A stretch of 64,000 bases of DNA from Acidimangrovimonas sediminis (GTDB lineage: Bacteria; Pseudomonadota; Alphaproteobacteria; Rhodobacterales; Rhodobacteraceae). The translations under genes were made by a program, and so were the position numbers. The notes beneath the pieces are model-generated. The model ran no database searches. It was given only the letters and a program-made list of their open reading frames with translations, and was not told the origin of the DNA. The DNA lies in the NCBI RefSeq assembly GCF_002871005.1, contig NZ_PHSN01000020.1:1-64000 (forward strand), written 5' to 3'. Below, one piece after another: positions 31,106-43,059 of the stretch (its first letter is position 1; every line of letters starts with the position of its first letter).

Positions 31106-32539
31106 ATGCAGAACACCGACCGCATCTGGGACATCGTCGAGGGGCACGGGCCCGACTTCACGGCGCTGTCCGACAAGGTCTTCGATACGCCCGAGATCGC
31201 CTATACCGAATATGCCTCGGCCGATGCCCACGCGGCGCAGCTGGAGGCCTCGGGCTTCCGCCTGACGCGCGGCCTTGCCGGGATTCCCACGGCGATGATG
31301 GGCGAGGCGGGCGAGGAGGGGCCCGTGATCGCGATCCTCGGCGAATACGACGCCCTGCCGGAACTGGGGCAGGAGGCCGGCGTGGTGGAGCCCTCGCCCG
31401 CGGGCGGCAAGGTGGGGCCGGGGCATGGTTGCGGCCACAACCTCTTTGGCGCGGCCTCGATGCTGGCGGCGGTGGCGCTGCGCGACTACCTGGCCGAGAG
31501 CGGGATCAAGGCGCGGGTGCGCTACTACGGCTGCCCGGCGGAAGAGGGCGGGGCGGCCAAGACCTTCATGGTACGCGCGGGCTGCTTCGATGACGTGGAC
31601 GCTGCGATCACCTGGCATCCCTCGTCGCTGAACGGGGTGGATGACGCGATCTCGCTTGCCAATTCGCGTATCGACTACACCTTCACTGGCCGGTCTGCCC
31701 ATGCCGCGGCGGCGCCCGAGCTGGGGCGTTCCGGCCTCGACGCGGTGGAGCTGATGAACATCGGCGTCAACTACATGCGCGAGCACATGCCGGATTCGGC
31801 CCGTGTCCACTATGCCTATCTCGATGCGGGCGGGGTGGCGCCGAACGTGGTGCAGGCGAAGGCCACGGTGCGCCAGCTGGTGCGTGCCTCGGACCTGGCC
31901 ACGCTGCAGGATCTGATTGCCCGCGTCGACAAGATCGCCCAGGGGGCGGCGCTGATGACCGAGACGCAGGTGACGCGCAAGGTCGTGTCCGGCGTGTCGA
32001 ACCTGCTGGAAAACCGGGTGCTGTCGGAGACGATGCAGGCGGCCTTCGACCGTCTCGGCGCGCCGGAGTTCGACGCCGAGGACCGGGCCTTTGCCGAAAA
32101 GATCCGCGCGACCCTGACACCCGGGCATATCGCGGCCTCGTTCAAGAAGATGGGCGCGGCGCCGAGGATGGACCTGCCGCTGGCCGATTTCGTGGCACCG
32201 CTGGTCCGGCCGCATGTCGGTGGCGAAGGCTCGACCGATGTGGGCGATGTGAGCTGGGCGGTGCCGACCGTGCAGGCGCGGGTCTCGACCTGCGCCGTGG
32301 GCACGCCGCTGCACACCTGGCAGATGACGGCACAGGGCAAGAGCCCGATGGCCCACAAGGGGATGATCCACGCTGCCAAGGTCATGGCCTCGACCGCGCA
32401 GGCGCTGATCGAGAAGCCCGAGCTGCTTAAGGCTGCCAAGGAGGCGCACGCCACCTATCTCTCGGCCAACCCCTACACCTGCCCGATGCCGGATGAGGTG
32501 CAGCCGCCGCTCCAGCCGCGCAAGGTGGCCGCGGAGTAA
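31106..32539 (+). CDS. M20-family amidohydrolase, AbgB-like
   Basis: A zinc peptidase/aminoacylase of 477 residues, close to the AbgB subunit of p-aminobenzoyl-glutamate hydrolase. Metal-site segments are GHGCGHNLFGAA (about 109-120), EEGGAAKTFM (about 147) and WHPSSLNGVDD (about 170); the dimerisation lid lies at about 195-330. AAGGAG precedes ATG 31106. Divergent from pst. Substrate not known; an AbgA partner is not nearby. Confidence 0.87.
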   Translation: MQNTDRIWDIVEGHGPDFTALSDKVFDTPEIAYTEYASADAHAAQLEASGFRLTRGLAGIPTAMMGEAGEEGPVIAILGEYDALPELGQEAGVVEPSPAGGKVGPGHGCGHNLFGAASMLAAVALRDYLAESGIKARVRYYGCPAEEGGAAKTFMVRAGCFDDVDAAITWHPSSLNGVDDAISLANSRIDYTFTGRSAHAAAAPELGRSGLDAVELMNIGVNYMREHMPDSARVHYAYLDAGGVAPNVVQAKATVRQLVRASDLATLQDLIARVDKIAQGAALMTETQVTRKVVSGVSNLLENRVLSETMQAAFDRLGAPEFDAEDRAFAEKIRATLTPGHIAASFKKMGAAPRMDLPLADFVAPLVRPHVGGEGSTDVGDVSWAVPTVQARVSTCAVGTPLHTWQMTAQGKSPMAHKGMIHAAKVMASTAQALIEKPELLKAAKEAHATYLSANPYTCPMPDEVQPPLQPRKVAAE

Positions 32540-32589
32540 TTGTCAGCCTTTTCAGGCTGCCGGGGGTTTCACACCCCCGGACCCCCGTG

Positions 32590-32650
32590 GGATATTTCCA
32601 CTCAGAAGAAGGCCAGAAAGCTCTTGATCTTCTTCTGAGTGGAAATATCC
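32590..32650. terminator. bidirectional terminator built from an inverted pair of family A repeats
   Basis: Two perfect 21-base arms (32590-32610 and 32630-32650, beginning GGATATTTCCACTCAG and its complement) enclose a 19-base loop. GC-rich CCCCCGG/CCGGGGG flanks extend the pairing out to about 32573 and 32660. The arms match the single copy at 22441-22463 with one base change. It sits between the convergent amidohydrolase and parE genes. Confidence 0.8.
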
Positions 32651-32741
32651 CGGGGGTGCAGGGGGCAGCGCCCCCGCCGCCGCGCTCGACGCAAGTGCCG
32701 AAGGGCGTATGAGGCGCGCCAGTGCGAAGCGCTCGGGGCGC

Positions 32742-34700
<1,959 letters not shown>

Positions 34701-34861
34701 CGGGTGGTGTGCTCGGATTCTTGTGGATTGGTTCCGGCGACTATCCCATCCTTGGGGGCGCCGATCAAGGCAAATGCCCAGATCTGGGGGTGGCGCACGC
34801 GCAGGTGCCCAGGGCGGCGGCGGCGGCGGTCGGGGCAGGGGCAGAGGTAGGGGGGGGCGAA

Positions 34862-34879
34862 GGTGCGCTGAAGCGCACC
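34862..34879. repeat. extragenic hairpin repeat, family B variant
   Basis: GGTGCGC-TGAA-GCGCACC followed by CTACGG, a seven-pair hairpin between parE and the ArsC-like gene. It resembles the 26979 and 60461 copies with one stem base pair and the loop changed. The rest of the 34701-34917 gap is GC-rich with no gene. Confidence 0.65.
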
Positions 34880-34917
34880 CTACGGTATGGGAGGCGATGC
34901 CGCGCGCGCCGCGTGGG

Positions 34918-35244
34918 TCAGAGCCCCCAGGCGGCTTGTTCCGAGGTCTCCCACCCCAGCGTCATCTTTTCGCCGTCGACGATGAGCGGGCGTTTCATCA
35001 GGGTGGGCTGGGCCAGCAGCTGCGCATCGGTGTCGGATTCGCGCAGCCAGTCCGACAGCCCGCGCCATGTGGTGGACTTGCGGTTCACGAGGTTCGACCC
35101 GAACTCGGCGATGAAGGGCGCCCATTCGTCCTCGGTCAGCGGCTCGGCGCGGATGTCGTGGAAGGTCACTTCATGGCCCGCGGCTTGCAGCGCCTTCAGG
35201 GCCTTCTTGCAGGTGTCGCAGGTGGGGATGCCGTAGAGGATCAT
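34918..35244 (-). CDS. ArsC/Spx/MgsR-family thioredoxin-fold protein
   Basis: A 108-residue protein beginning MILYGIPTCDTCKKAL, with the CxxC redox pair (Cys9, Cys12) and the ArsC-type Arg/Pro region LMKRPLIVDGEK (about 82-93). It belongs to the YffB/Spx-related group; true arsenate reductase activity is not supported by context. Its start overlaps the stop of the small membrane protein gene upstream (ATGA). Confidence 0.85.
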   Translation of the reverse strand: MILYGIPTCDTCKKALKALQAAGHEVTFHDIRAEPLTEDEWAPFIAEFGSNLVNRKSTTWRGLSDWLRESDTDAQLLAQPTLMKRPLIVDGEKMTLGWETSEQAAWGL

Positions 35245-35483
35245 TGATTTTCTGCCTTCCGGTCGTCTTGCGTCAAAAGTCTATCGAGCCGTGCAAGCAC
35301 TTCAGAGATTCCCAGAAAAATGAGAGCTATCGCCAGTATAAGAAAAGGCGAGGCGCGATTGCGAGACGTCCCCGCATAGCGCCGTACTGCCTCATCTGCA
35401 CCGAAGAGCTTGATCGCAATGTTTGTGACTGATGCTACGCAGAGAAGCCAGCCGCACCCACCAAGAAGCCATTTGAGCATCAA
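35241..35483 (-). CDS. low-GC small membrane protein, unknown
   Basis: An 80-residue protein with two helices (about 3-25 and 46-64) and a charged tail. The coding sequence is about half G+C, far below its neighbours, with many A/T-ending codons, which suggests recent acquisition. The ATGA overlap couples it to the ArsC-like gene. No family recognised. Confidence 0.6.
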   Translation of the reverse strand: MMLKWLLGGCGWLLCVASVTNIAIKLFGADEAVRRYAGTSRNRASPFLILAIALIFLGISEVLARLDRLLTQDDRKAENQ

Positions 35484-35538
35484 CCTCTCCTAATGCGGAA
35501 ACATTCCATCCTTTTGGCAAAGCGCGCTCAAACGGGCC

Positions 35539-36444
35539 TCACCCGATCACCCCCATAAACTCCCGCCACTCGCCCTTGGACATGCCCGAGGTCTCTTGCG
35601 TGACCTCTTCGCCCTTGAGCATCCGCCGGACGCACTCCAGCGCCTTCGACGACAGGGTCGCGCCGCCCATCCGGTAATCCTCGAACGCGGCGTAGGCCAG
35701 CGGCACCCAGTCGGCCACGACCTTGCAGATCGCGTCGGCATAGACGCGGATCTCGTATTGCGCGTGGGCGTCGGCGCGCAGGCGCAGGAAGTGGAAGAGG
35801 TTGTGAAGATCCACCTTCCAGTACCATTGGGTGTAGATGTTCGCGGGCAGGTTCATCCGCGCCAGCTCACGCGCGAGGCCCTGCTGGCCCTCTTGGCTCA
35901 GCATCGCCTCGTAATGATCGTAGGCGCGGCCGGCGTCGGATTTGAGAAGCTCCAGCACGCGGGCCGCCTCTTCGCCCGTCAGAACCTCGCCCCGGCCCTG
36001 GTTGTTCACCGTGGATTGCGCGGCCAGCTGCTCGGGCGCGGGGATATAGAACTCCCGGTCGAGAATCGAATAGCGGGCCGAATATTCGTTCACGTTGGCG
36101 GTGCGGTGGCGGATCCACTGGCGGGCGACGAAGACCGGCAGCTTCACGTGCAGCTTCAGTTCGCACATCTCGAAGGGGGTCGAGTGCCAGTGACGCATCA
36201 GGTAGCGGATCAGCCCCTCGTCGTTCGACACATGCTTGGTGCCCGCGCCGTAGCTGACGCGCGCGGCCTGCACGATCGCCGAATCGTCGCCCATGTAGTC
36301 GATCACCCGCACGAATCCGTGGTCGAGCACCTCGTGCGCCTTGTAGAGATGCGCCTCCATCCCTTCGCTGACGGCGCGGAGCGTCGTCCGGGAGGTGGCG
36401 CGGGCGGCCTCGATCTCGGCGATCTGGTCTTGGGTCAGCGGCAT
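35539..36444 (-). CDS. thyX: flavin-dependent thymidylate synthase
   Basis: Makes dTMP from dUMP using FAD, NADPH and methylene-tetrahydrofolate. The 301-residue protein contains the ThyX motif [13 protein letters not shown] (about 131-143) and the C-terminal conserved helix [15 protein letters not shown] (about 212-226). ATG 36444 is chosen because AGGAG lies upstream and the N-terminus matches the family; the longer frame to 36558 is not supported. It implies that the organism does not rely on ThyA alone. Confidence 0.95.
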   Translation of the reverse strand: MPLTQDQIAEIEAARATSRTTLRAVSEGMEAHLYKAHEVLDHGFVRVIDYMGDDSAIVQAARVSYGAGTKHVSNDEGLIRYLMRHWHSTPFEMCELKLHVKLPVFVARQWIRHRTANVNEYSARYSILDREFYIPAPEQLAAQSTVNNQGRGEVLTGEEAARVLELLKSDAGRAYDHYEAMLSQEGQQGLARELARMNLPANIYTQWYWKVDLHNLFHFLRLRADAHAQYEIRVYADAICKVVADWVPLAYAAFEDYRMGGATLSSKALECVRRMLKGEEVTQETSGMSKGEWREFMGVIG

Positions 36445-36643
36445 GGGGGCTCCTGTCAGCGGGCGAGTCGGTGAGATCAGAGGGCGACTATATCTATGGG
36501 GTGCGCCCAGGGGAACATCCATATCCGGTATAGTTTTGCAAAGGCGGCGCTGGGGCAACAGGATCGTCCCCGGCCGGGGCTGACACGGCGGCCCGGTGTG
36601 CTATCTCATGGGCCGACAAGGACATGAGATGACGGAGGAACGG

Positions 36644-37072
36644 ATGCAGGTGAAATATCTCCACACGATGGTGCGGGTGAAAGACCTGGAGGCGACGAAG
36701 AAGTTCTTCGAGCTTCTGGGGCTGCAGGAGACGCGGCGGATCGACAACGATAAGGGCCGCTTCTCGCTGGTGTTCATGGCGGCGCCGGGGGACGAGGATT
36801 GCCCGGTCGAGCTGACCTACAACTGGGACGGGGACGAGGGGCTGCCGTCGGACAGCCGGCATTTCGGCCATCTCGCCTACCGGGTCGAGAACATCTACGA
36901 GATGTGCGACCACCTGCAGAAGAACGGCGTGACGATCAACCGCCCGCCGCGCGATGGCCACATGGCTTTTGTCCGCAGCCCCGACAACGTGTCGGTGGAG
37001 CTGTTGCAGGCCGGCGACGCGCTGGCGCCGGCCGAGCCCTGGGCCAGCATGGGCAACACCGGCCACTGGTAG
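36644..37072 (+). CDS. gloA: lactoylglutathione lyase (glyoxalase I, VOC family)
   Basis: Converts the methylglyoxal-glutathione adduct to lactoylglutathione. The 142-residue protein starts MQVKYLHTMVRVKDLEAT and has two glyoxalase modules with metal ligands at His7, Glu70 (CPVELTYNW) and FGHLAYRV, then VSVELLQAG near the end. ATG 36644, next to GGAGGA, is preferred over upstream in-frame ATGs at 36596 and 36629. Confidence 0.9.
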   Translation: MQVKYLHTMVRVKDLEATKKFFELLGLQETRRIDNDKGRFSLVFMAAPGDEDCPVELTYNWDGDEGLPSDSRHFGHLAYRVENIYEMCDHLQKNGVTINRPPRDGHMAFVRSPDNVSVELLQAGDALAPAEPWASMGNTGHW

Positions 37073-37130
37073 GTGCGGCATTGGCGGTGCCCCGGCAACG
37101 GGGCGCCGCCGTGAGCCGGGCGCGGCCCGG

Positions 37131-37628
37131 TCAGTAGATGTAGCGGATCTGGTCCGTCCAGAAGCGTTCCATCAGGCGCAGCGAGCCGTTCAGCCGGTCG
37201 AGCCCGTCGATCGCCAGCACGCCCTTGCTTTCCATCCCCTCGGACTGGCGCGCGAAAAGCTCGGTCACGATCTGCCGGATCCGGTCGCCCCGCGGCGTCA
37301 GGCGCACGCGGACCGAGCGGCGATCGACCTCGGACCGCTCGTGGTGCATGTAGCCGAGGTCGACCAGCTTCTTGAGGTTGTAGCTGACATTCGAGCCCTG
37401 GTAGTAACCGCGGCTCTTGAGCTCCCCCGCGGTCACCTCGTTATCGCCGATGTTGAACAGCAAAAGCGCCTGCACCGCGTTGATTTCCAGCACGCCGAGA
37501 CGTTCGAACTCGTCCTTGATGACGTCAAGCAGCAGGCGGTGAAGCCGTTCGATGAGGCCAAGGCTGTCGAGGTAACTGTCCATGTAGGCCGGGCCCGGCG
37601 CCCGTGCCGCCTGTGCGTGCATGCTCAT
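37131..37628 (-). CDS. MarR-family regulator (LdtR-like)
   Basis: A 165-residue winged-helix regulator: dimer helices at the N-terminus (YMDSYLDSLGLIERLHRLLL), recognition helix around GYYQGSNVSYNLKKLVDLGY (about 75-94), wing with DRRSVRVRLTPRG. The sequence resembles the LdtR/RpsA-type MarR proteins of alphaproteobacteria, which control L,D-transpeptidase genes and osmotic stress. ATG 37628 has GGAG upstream; ATG 37622 is an alternative. Convergent with gloA. Confidence 0.85.
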   Translation of the reverse strand: MSMHAQAARAPGPAYMDSYLDSLGLIERLHRLLLDVIKDEFERLGVLEINAVQALLLFNIGDNEVTAGELKSRGYYQGSNVSYNLKKLVDLGYMHHERSEVDRRSVRVRLTPRGDRIRQIVTELFARQSEGMESKGVLAIDGLDRLNGSLRLMERFWTDQIRYIY

Positions 37629-37792
37629 CCTGGTCTCCGTCGGGGTCTGCGGGGGCACCCTGGCGCGGAAACGGAAAGATAAGGTTAATCCGGCCCTAAG
37701 CCGCCGTGCGGCCCATCGCCGGCGGCAGGGGGGACCCCGCCGGGGGCATGCCGTAGCCACGACGGGGCACCCGGCGGGGCTGAGGAGGGGCA

Positions 37793-37820
37793 AGACCTGT
37801 CAGGGCCAGACCTGTCAGGG
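37793..37820. repeat. 15-base direct repeat just past sdhE
   Basis: AGACCTGTCAGGG occurs at 37793-37805 and again at 37808-37820, a tandem duplication with a 15-base period, immediately downstream of the sdhE stop. The surrounding gap 37629-37823 has no gene. Confidence 0.7.
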
Positions 37821-37823
37821 GGC

Positions 37824-38099
37824 TCAGGGGCGGGCGCGCAGCCGGTCGCGCGCGAAGACCCCGATCCTGTCGAGCAGCGGGGCAAGCCGTTCGGGTGCCG
37901 CCGACTGGCCGGTGATCCAAGGGTAGAGATCCTGGTCATTCTCGTCGAGGAGCACCTCGTAGAGATCGAGCGTCGCCGGATCGAGCGACGCGAGATGCGC
38001 GTCCGACCAGGGGCCGAGGATCAGGTCCATCTCCTTGGTGCCGCGGCGCCAGGATCGCATCTTCAGTCGTTTCAGCCGGTTGTCTTGCGTCTCGCTCAC
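37824..38099 (-). CDS. sdhE: succinate dehydrogenase FAD assembly factor
   Basis: A 91-residue DUF339 protein that helps attach FAD to SdhA. It shows the family core NRLKRLKMRSWRRGTKEMDL (8-27), the RGxxEMD motif, and DLYEVLLDENDQDLYPWITG (about 44-63). GTG 38099 is the start since it overlaps the stop of the upstream regulator gene (GTGA) and gives the usual length. sdh genes are not nearby. Confidence 0.9.
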   Translation of the reverse strand: MSETQDNRLKRLKMRSWRRGTKEMDLILGPWSDAHLASLDPATLDLYEVLLDENDQDLYPWITGQSAAPERLAPLLDRIGVFARDRLRARP

Positions 38100-38500
38100 A
38101 GCGGGTTTTCCTTCAACAGGGTACGCAGGCGCTTTTCCATCCGTCCGATCCGTTCCGCAAGGTCCTGCGCGTCGGTGCGGGCCTTGCGCAGGTCGGTCAG
38201 CAGCCTCTCGGCACTGGGGTCCAGCCGCTCCGGCTCCACCGGGCCGTCCAGCCCCTCGCCGCGCCCGGTCAGCAGCCACATGATCGAGACGTTGAGCATG
38301 CCCGCCATCATCTGGAGCTTGTTGGCGCGCGGTTCGCGCAGGTCTTCCTCCCAGCCATGGACGGTCTTGAGCTTGACCCCCAGCCGCTGGGCGAAATCCT
38401 CCTGCGTCATGCCCGCCGCCTCGCGCGCGCCGGCCAGCCGGTCGCCGAAGGTCGCGGCCTCTTCGCTGTACCAGCCGCCGTTCGTGCTTTCGTCCGTCAT
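38096..38500 (-). CDS. XRE-type helix-turn-helix regulator with coiled-coil tail
   Basis: A 134-residue protein. The Cro/CI-type helix-turn-helix covers about 16-75 (FGDRLAGAREAAGMTQEDFA, then LKTVHGWEEDLREP). Residues about 95-130 form a charged coiled coil (RLLTDLRKARTDAQDLAERI). Its stop is inside the start of sdhE, so both come from one mRNA. It may regulate itself or sdhE. Divergent from the aspartate aminotransferase gene. Confidence 0.86.
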   Translation of the reverse strand: MTDESTNGGWYSEEAATFGDRLAGAREAAGMTQEDFAQRLGVKLKTVHGWEEDLREPRANKLQMMAGMLNVSIMWLLTGRGEGLDGPVEPERLDPSAERLLTDLRKARTDAQDLAERIGRMEKRLRTLLKENPL

Positions 38501-38564
38501 TCTCGTCCCTCCACTTCCGCCGGAGCCTCTGGGGCCACTTGATCGTGGTCGGAGCGCACCCTAA

Positions 38565-39806
<1,242 letters not shown>

Positions 39807-39823
39807 GGGCAGAAGGGGCAGGG

Positions 39824-40252
39824 ATGGCGGGCGAACTCCCCGAGTTCTACTTCCGTATCCGCGAGAATGGCGCGGCGGTTTTCCGGGTCGATACCGAGAA
39901 CCGCCAGCGCCGGATCGAGATGGACCAGATCGCGGTCGTCAACGTCAAGAACGGCGAGATCAAGCCGCAGGGCGACCGCACCCTCTCGCGCGAGGAGACG
40001 AAGGCGATCCGCGACTGGCTGGCGGCCCGGCGGGCGCTTTTGGCCCGGCGCGACATCGACGACATTCATCGCGCGGTGGATTACCTCAACCTCACCACGC
40101 AATGGGTGCAGTCGAAGGCCACCGATCCGCAGCTGGAGATGGTGACCGACGCGCTTTTGCTGGCGATGCACGATCTGCGCTCGGTCCTCGTGCGCAAGAA
40201 GGCCGAGCGGATCATGGGCAAGCAGGGCGCGAAGGACGAGGAGACGGAGTGA
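39824..40252 (+). CDS. conserved hypothetical protein
   Basis: A 142-residue soluble protein starting MAGELPEFYFRIRENGAAVF. The N-terminal beta part (to about 55) is followed by helices rich in Arg/Lys. It appears conserved with the aminotransferase upstream (inference from tight spacing), but I do not recognise a named family. GGGCAGGG lies before ATG 39824. No membrane segment or signal peptide. Confidence 0.75.
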   Translation: MAGELPEFYFRIRENGAAVFRVDTENRQRRIEMDQIAVVNVKNGEIKPQGDRTLSREETKAIRDWLAARRALLARRDIDDIHRAVDYLNLTTQWVQSKATDPQLEMVTDALLLAMHDLRSVLVRKKAERIMGKQGAKDEETE

Positions 40253-40294
40253 GCGCGGTCCAGGCCCGGCCCCGGGGCGGCCATGGCTGGTGGG

Positions 40295-41677
40295 TCAGGC
40301 CGGCACGCCGGGGACGCCCTCGGCCGCGGGCCGCGGTGCGCGGCGCCAGAACCGGGTCATCATCATCGCCGCGGCCAGGCTGAGCCCGACGACGAGGCCA
40401 AGCCAGACGCCGACGCCCCCCAGCCCGAGCGGGAAGGCCAGCACGTAGCTGGCGGGGATCCCCACCAGCCAGTAGCTGATCGCCGCCTGGATCATCGGCA
40501 CCCGCGTGTCACGCAGGCCGCGCAGCAGCCCCAGCGCCATCACCTGCGCCGCGTCGGTCAGCTGGAACAGCGCCGCCACCATCAGAAGGCGCGTGCCGAA
40601 TGCGAGTATCTCGGGCTTCAACTCGGAATGCGGGTCGATGAACAGGCCCAGAAGCTGGTGCGGAAGCGCCAGCATCGCGGCGACCGAGATCAGCCCGAAC
40701 CCGGCCGAGAGGATCAGCGCGGCCTGCGCGCTCTGCCGCAGGCCGGCCGCATCGCGCCGGCCCTGGGCGCGGCCGGTGCGCACGGTGGCGGCGGTCGACA
40801 GGCCGACATGCACCATGAAGGCGATCGAGGCGATCTGCAGCGCGATCCCGTGCGCGGCCAGCGCCACGGTGCCGATCCAGCCCATCATGATCGCCGTGGC
40901 CGAAAACAGCCCGCCCTCGGCGAGGCTGGTGATGCCGATCGGAAGGCCCAGCCGGAACACCTGCCCCAGTGCCTGCCAGTCCGGCCGCCAGAACCGCACG
41001 AAAAGCTGGTAGGCGCGGAATTCCTTAGGCACGGTGACGAAGGCCACCGCGAACACCAGGATCAGTGTCTGGGTCGAGAGCGAGGCGATCGCCGCGCCCT
41101 GAAGGCCCATCTCGGGCAGGCCGAAATTGCCGAAGATCAGGCCGTAGTCGAGGATCCCGTTCAGCACCGCCCCCGTCATCGTGGCCCAGAGGATCATCCG
41201 TGCCCGCTCCATCGCGGCAAGGAAGGCGATCAGCACCTGCACGATCAGCGCGGGCACCACGACGAAGCCGAAGACCCGCAGGTAGGCCTGGGTTTCCATT
41301 GCCAGCGCGGGCTTCTGCCCCAGCGCAAGCAGGATCGCGCCGGAATGCCAGGTCACGGGGATCGACACCGCGGCAAAGGCCAGCGACAGCCACAGCCCCA
41401 TCCGCGTGGCGCGCCGCGCCTCGGTCTGGTCGCCGGAGGAGGCGGCCTCGGCCACCATCGGCATCACCGCCATGGCGAAGCCCTTGCCGAGGATGAAGAG
41501 CAGGAAATAGAAGGAAAAGCCCAGCGTGCTCGCGGCCAGGGCCGGCACCGAGTACCAGCCCAGCATCACCGTGTCGGTGATCCCCAGCGCCATCGTCGCA
41601 AGGTTCGAACCGATGAGCGGCAGGCCAAGCCCCAGCGTCGCGCGAAGCTCGGCGCGGAATGTCCTGTCCTGCACCAT
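40295..41677 (-). CDS. MATE-family multidrug efflux transporter
   Basis: A 460-residue inner-membrane protein with about 12 helices in two homologous halves: GLPLIGSNLATMALGITDTVM (split as PLIGSNLATMALGITDT, about 19-35) opens the first and FRLGLPIGITSLAEGG the second. NorM-like, driven by sodium or protons; substrates probably cationic drugs. Convergent with the preceding conserved gene. Confidence 0.92.
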   Translation of the reverse strand: MVQDRTFRAELRATLGLGLPLIGSNLATMALGITDTVMLGWYSVPALAASTLGFSFYFLLFILGKGFAMAVMPMVAEAASSGDQTEARRATRMGLWLSLAFAAVSIPVTWHSGAILLALGQKPALAMETQAYLRVFGFVVVPALIVQVLIAFLAAMERARMILWATMTGAVLNGILDYGLIFGNFGLPEMGLQGAAIASLSTQTLILVFAVAFVTVPKEFRAYQLFVRFWRPDWQALGQVFRLGLPIGITSLAEGGLFSATAIMMGWIGTVALAAHGIALQIASIAFMVHVGLSTAATVRTGRAQGRRDAAGLRQSAQAALILSAGFGLISVAAMLALPHQLLGLFIDPHSELKPEILAFGTRLLMVAALFQLTDAAQVMALGLLRGLRDTRVPMIQAAISYWLVGIPASYVLAFPLGLGGVGVWLGLVVGLSLAAAMMMTRFWRRAPRPAAEGVPGVPA

Positions 41678-41784
41678 ACTTGCCCCTTAGCCGAGCCCCG
41701 TGCACCAGTCCAGCGCCAACGTGAGCGACGGTGAAAAGCCGCTCAGGCACGGCTCTGTCCCGTCCCCCCGCCCGTCGGCGCCGT

Positions 41785-42381
41785 TCAGCCGGCCTTGCGC
41801 GCGACGAAGTCGATCAGCGCGGATTGGCCGGAATGGCCCTCGCCCTCGTCGACATGGGCCTCATAGGCCTCGAGGCGGTCGATCTCGAAGCCCGGCAGCT
41901 CGGCCCTGAGCTGATCCTCGGTATAGAGGTTCTCCACCGCCTTCGGTCCGCCCGTGCCGTAGTCGAGCTGTTTCGGCGTGTAGCCGTGCAGCAAGAGGAT
42001 TCCGCCGGGGCGCAGGGTGCGGCGGATCCCCTCGAAGACCGCGCGCCGGGCCTCGGGGCCGACGAACTGGATGAAGATCGCGGCCACTGCGTCATAGGCC
42101 TCGGGTGTCCAGTCCCAGGTGCCGATGTCGGCGACGTGGAACTCCACCGTGACGCCGCGCGCCGCGGCAAGCTTGCGGGCCTTGGCGACGGCGTTCGGCG
42201 CGCCATCCATCGCGGTCACCTCGTGGCCGAGGCCGGCAAGGTACACCGAATTGCGCCCCTCGCCGTCGGCCACCATCAGAACGCGCGACCCGGGCGGGAT
42301 GCGCTCCGCCTCAGCCCGCAGGAAGGCCGCGGGTTCGGTTCCGAAGAGGTAGGCATCACTCGCGTAGCGGTCGTTCCACAT
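41785..42381 (-). CDS. class I SAM-dependent methyltransferase (TehB-like)
   Basis: A 198-residue methyltransferase with the start MWNDRYASDAYLFGTEP, motif I LMVADGEGRNSVYLAGLG (about 36-53), an acidic strand TAMDGAP and the post-motif HVADIGTWDW. The family contains tellurite- and thiol-methylating enzymes; substrate not known. ATG 42381 has GGGGGGAT upstream. A longer open frame to 42540 includes a short tandem repeat and is not favoured. Confidence 0.84.
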   Translation of the reverse strand: MWNDRYASDAYLFGTEPAAFLRAEAERIPPGSRVLMVADGEGRNSVYLAGLGHEVTAMDGAPNAVAKARKLAAARGVTVEFHVADIGTWDWTPEAYDAVAAIFIQFVGPEARRAVFEGIRRTLRPGGILLLHGYTPKQLDYGTGGPKAVENLYTEDQLRAELPGFEIDRLEAYEAHVDEGEGHSGQSALIDFVARKAG

Positions 42382-42394
42382 GGCAGATCCCCCC

Positions 42395-42418
42395 GTTGCT
42401 GTGGCCGTTGCTGTGGCC
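42395..42418. repeat. 12-base tandem repeat upstream of the methyltransferase
   Basis: GTTGCTGTGGCC is repeated exactly twice, followed by a degenerate third unit GTTGTTGCAGAC. If translated in the methyltransferase frame it would give a Thr/Ala repeat, but it lies before the likely start. Confidence 0.7.
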
Positions 42419-42541
42419 GTTGTTGCAGACGTTCCCGTGGCCATTTCCGTGGCGGTCAGGTAGGGCGCGGCCCGGACCCCGGCAAGCGGGGCGGGCAGGA
42501 ACCCGGCGCGGTGATCCGGGGCAGCCGCCCGGCAACGCAAA

Positions 42542-42563
42542 AGGCCCGGGCTTGCCCGGGCCT
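42542..42563 (-). terminator. cspA terminator
   Basis: On the minus strand AGGCCCGGG-CAAG-CCCGGGCCT is followed by TTTT. A nine-pair GC stem with a U tract is a textbook intrinsic terminator, 41 bases past the cspA stop. Confidence 0.85.
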
Positions 42564-42604
42564 CGAAGCGGCGGTCGGCAGGCAGGCGCCCGGCCGTTCC
42601 GCTG

Positions 42605-42811
42605 TCAGAGCAGCTTGAGATCCGAGGCCGAGGACCGCCCGTCGCGGCCGGCCTGCAGTTCGTAGCCGATCTTCTGGTTGTCGTTCAGGCCCTTGAGGCC
42701 GGCGCGTTCGACCGCAGAGATGTGCACGAACACGTCCTTGCCGCCATCGTCGGGCGCGATGAAGCCATAACCCTTGGTGCTGTTGAACCACTTCACGGTG
42801 CCGGTGGGCAT
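42605..42811 (-). CDS. cspA: cold-shock protein
   Basis: A 68-residue single cold-shock domain that binds RNA and single-stranded DNA. RNP1 is KGYGFIAP (about 15-22) and RNP2 DVFVHIS (about 29-35). ATG 42811 has AGGGAG upstream. The leader up to the divergent membrane-protein gene (42812-43059) is AT-rich near 42930-42975 and long, as is usual for cold-shock genes whose 5' UTR controls stability and translation. Confidence 0.93.
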   Translation of the reverse strand: MPTGTVKWFNSTKGYGFIAPDDGGKDVFVHISAVERAGLKGLNDNQKIGYELQAGRDGRSSASDLKLL

Positions 42812-43059
42812 GCCGTTTCTCCCTATCAGTTTCCCCCGGCGGGATTGCCGCGGGCCGTGCAGCCAGGTCCTTCGAGTCTTCCGGCTGCCTGAATCAGGAG
42901 GCGGTCGCGCAGAAAGTCTGTTGTCACGCTGAAAAATGATGACCGAACTCACGAAAAAATCAAGAAAACATTCAATGACACGGAGGCCGTCCGGGGCCTT
43001 GGCGTTGCAGGGCGCCGCGAAGTGCCTATATCGGCCTGACGTTTGCAGGAGGCGCACGC

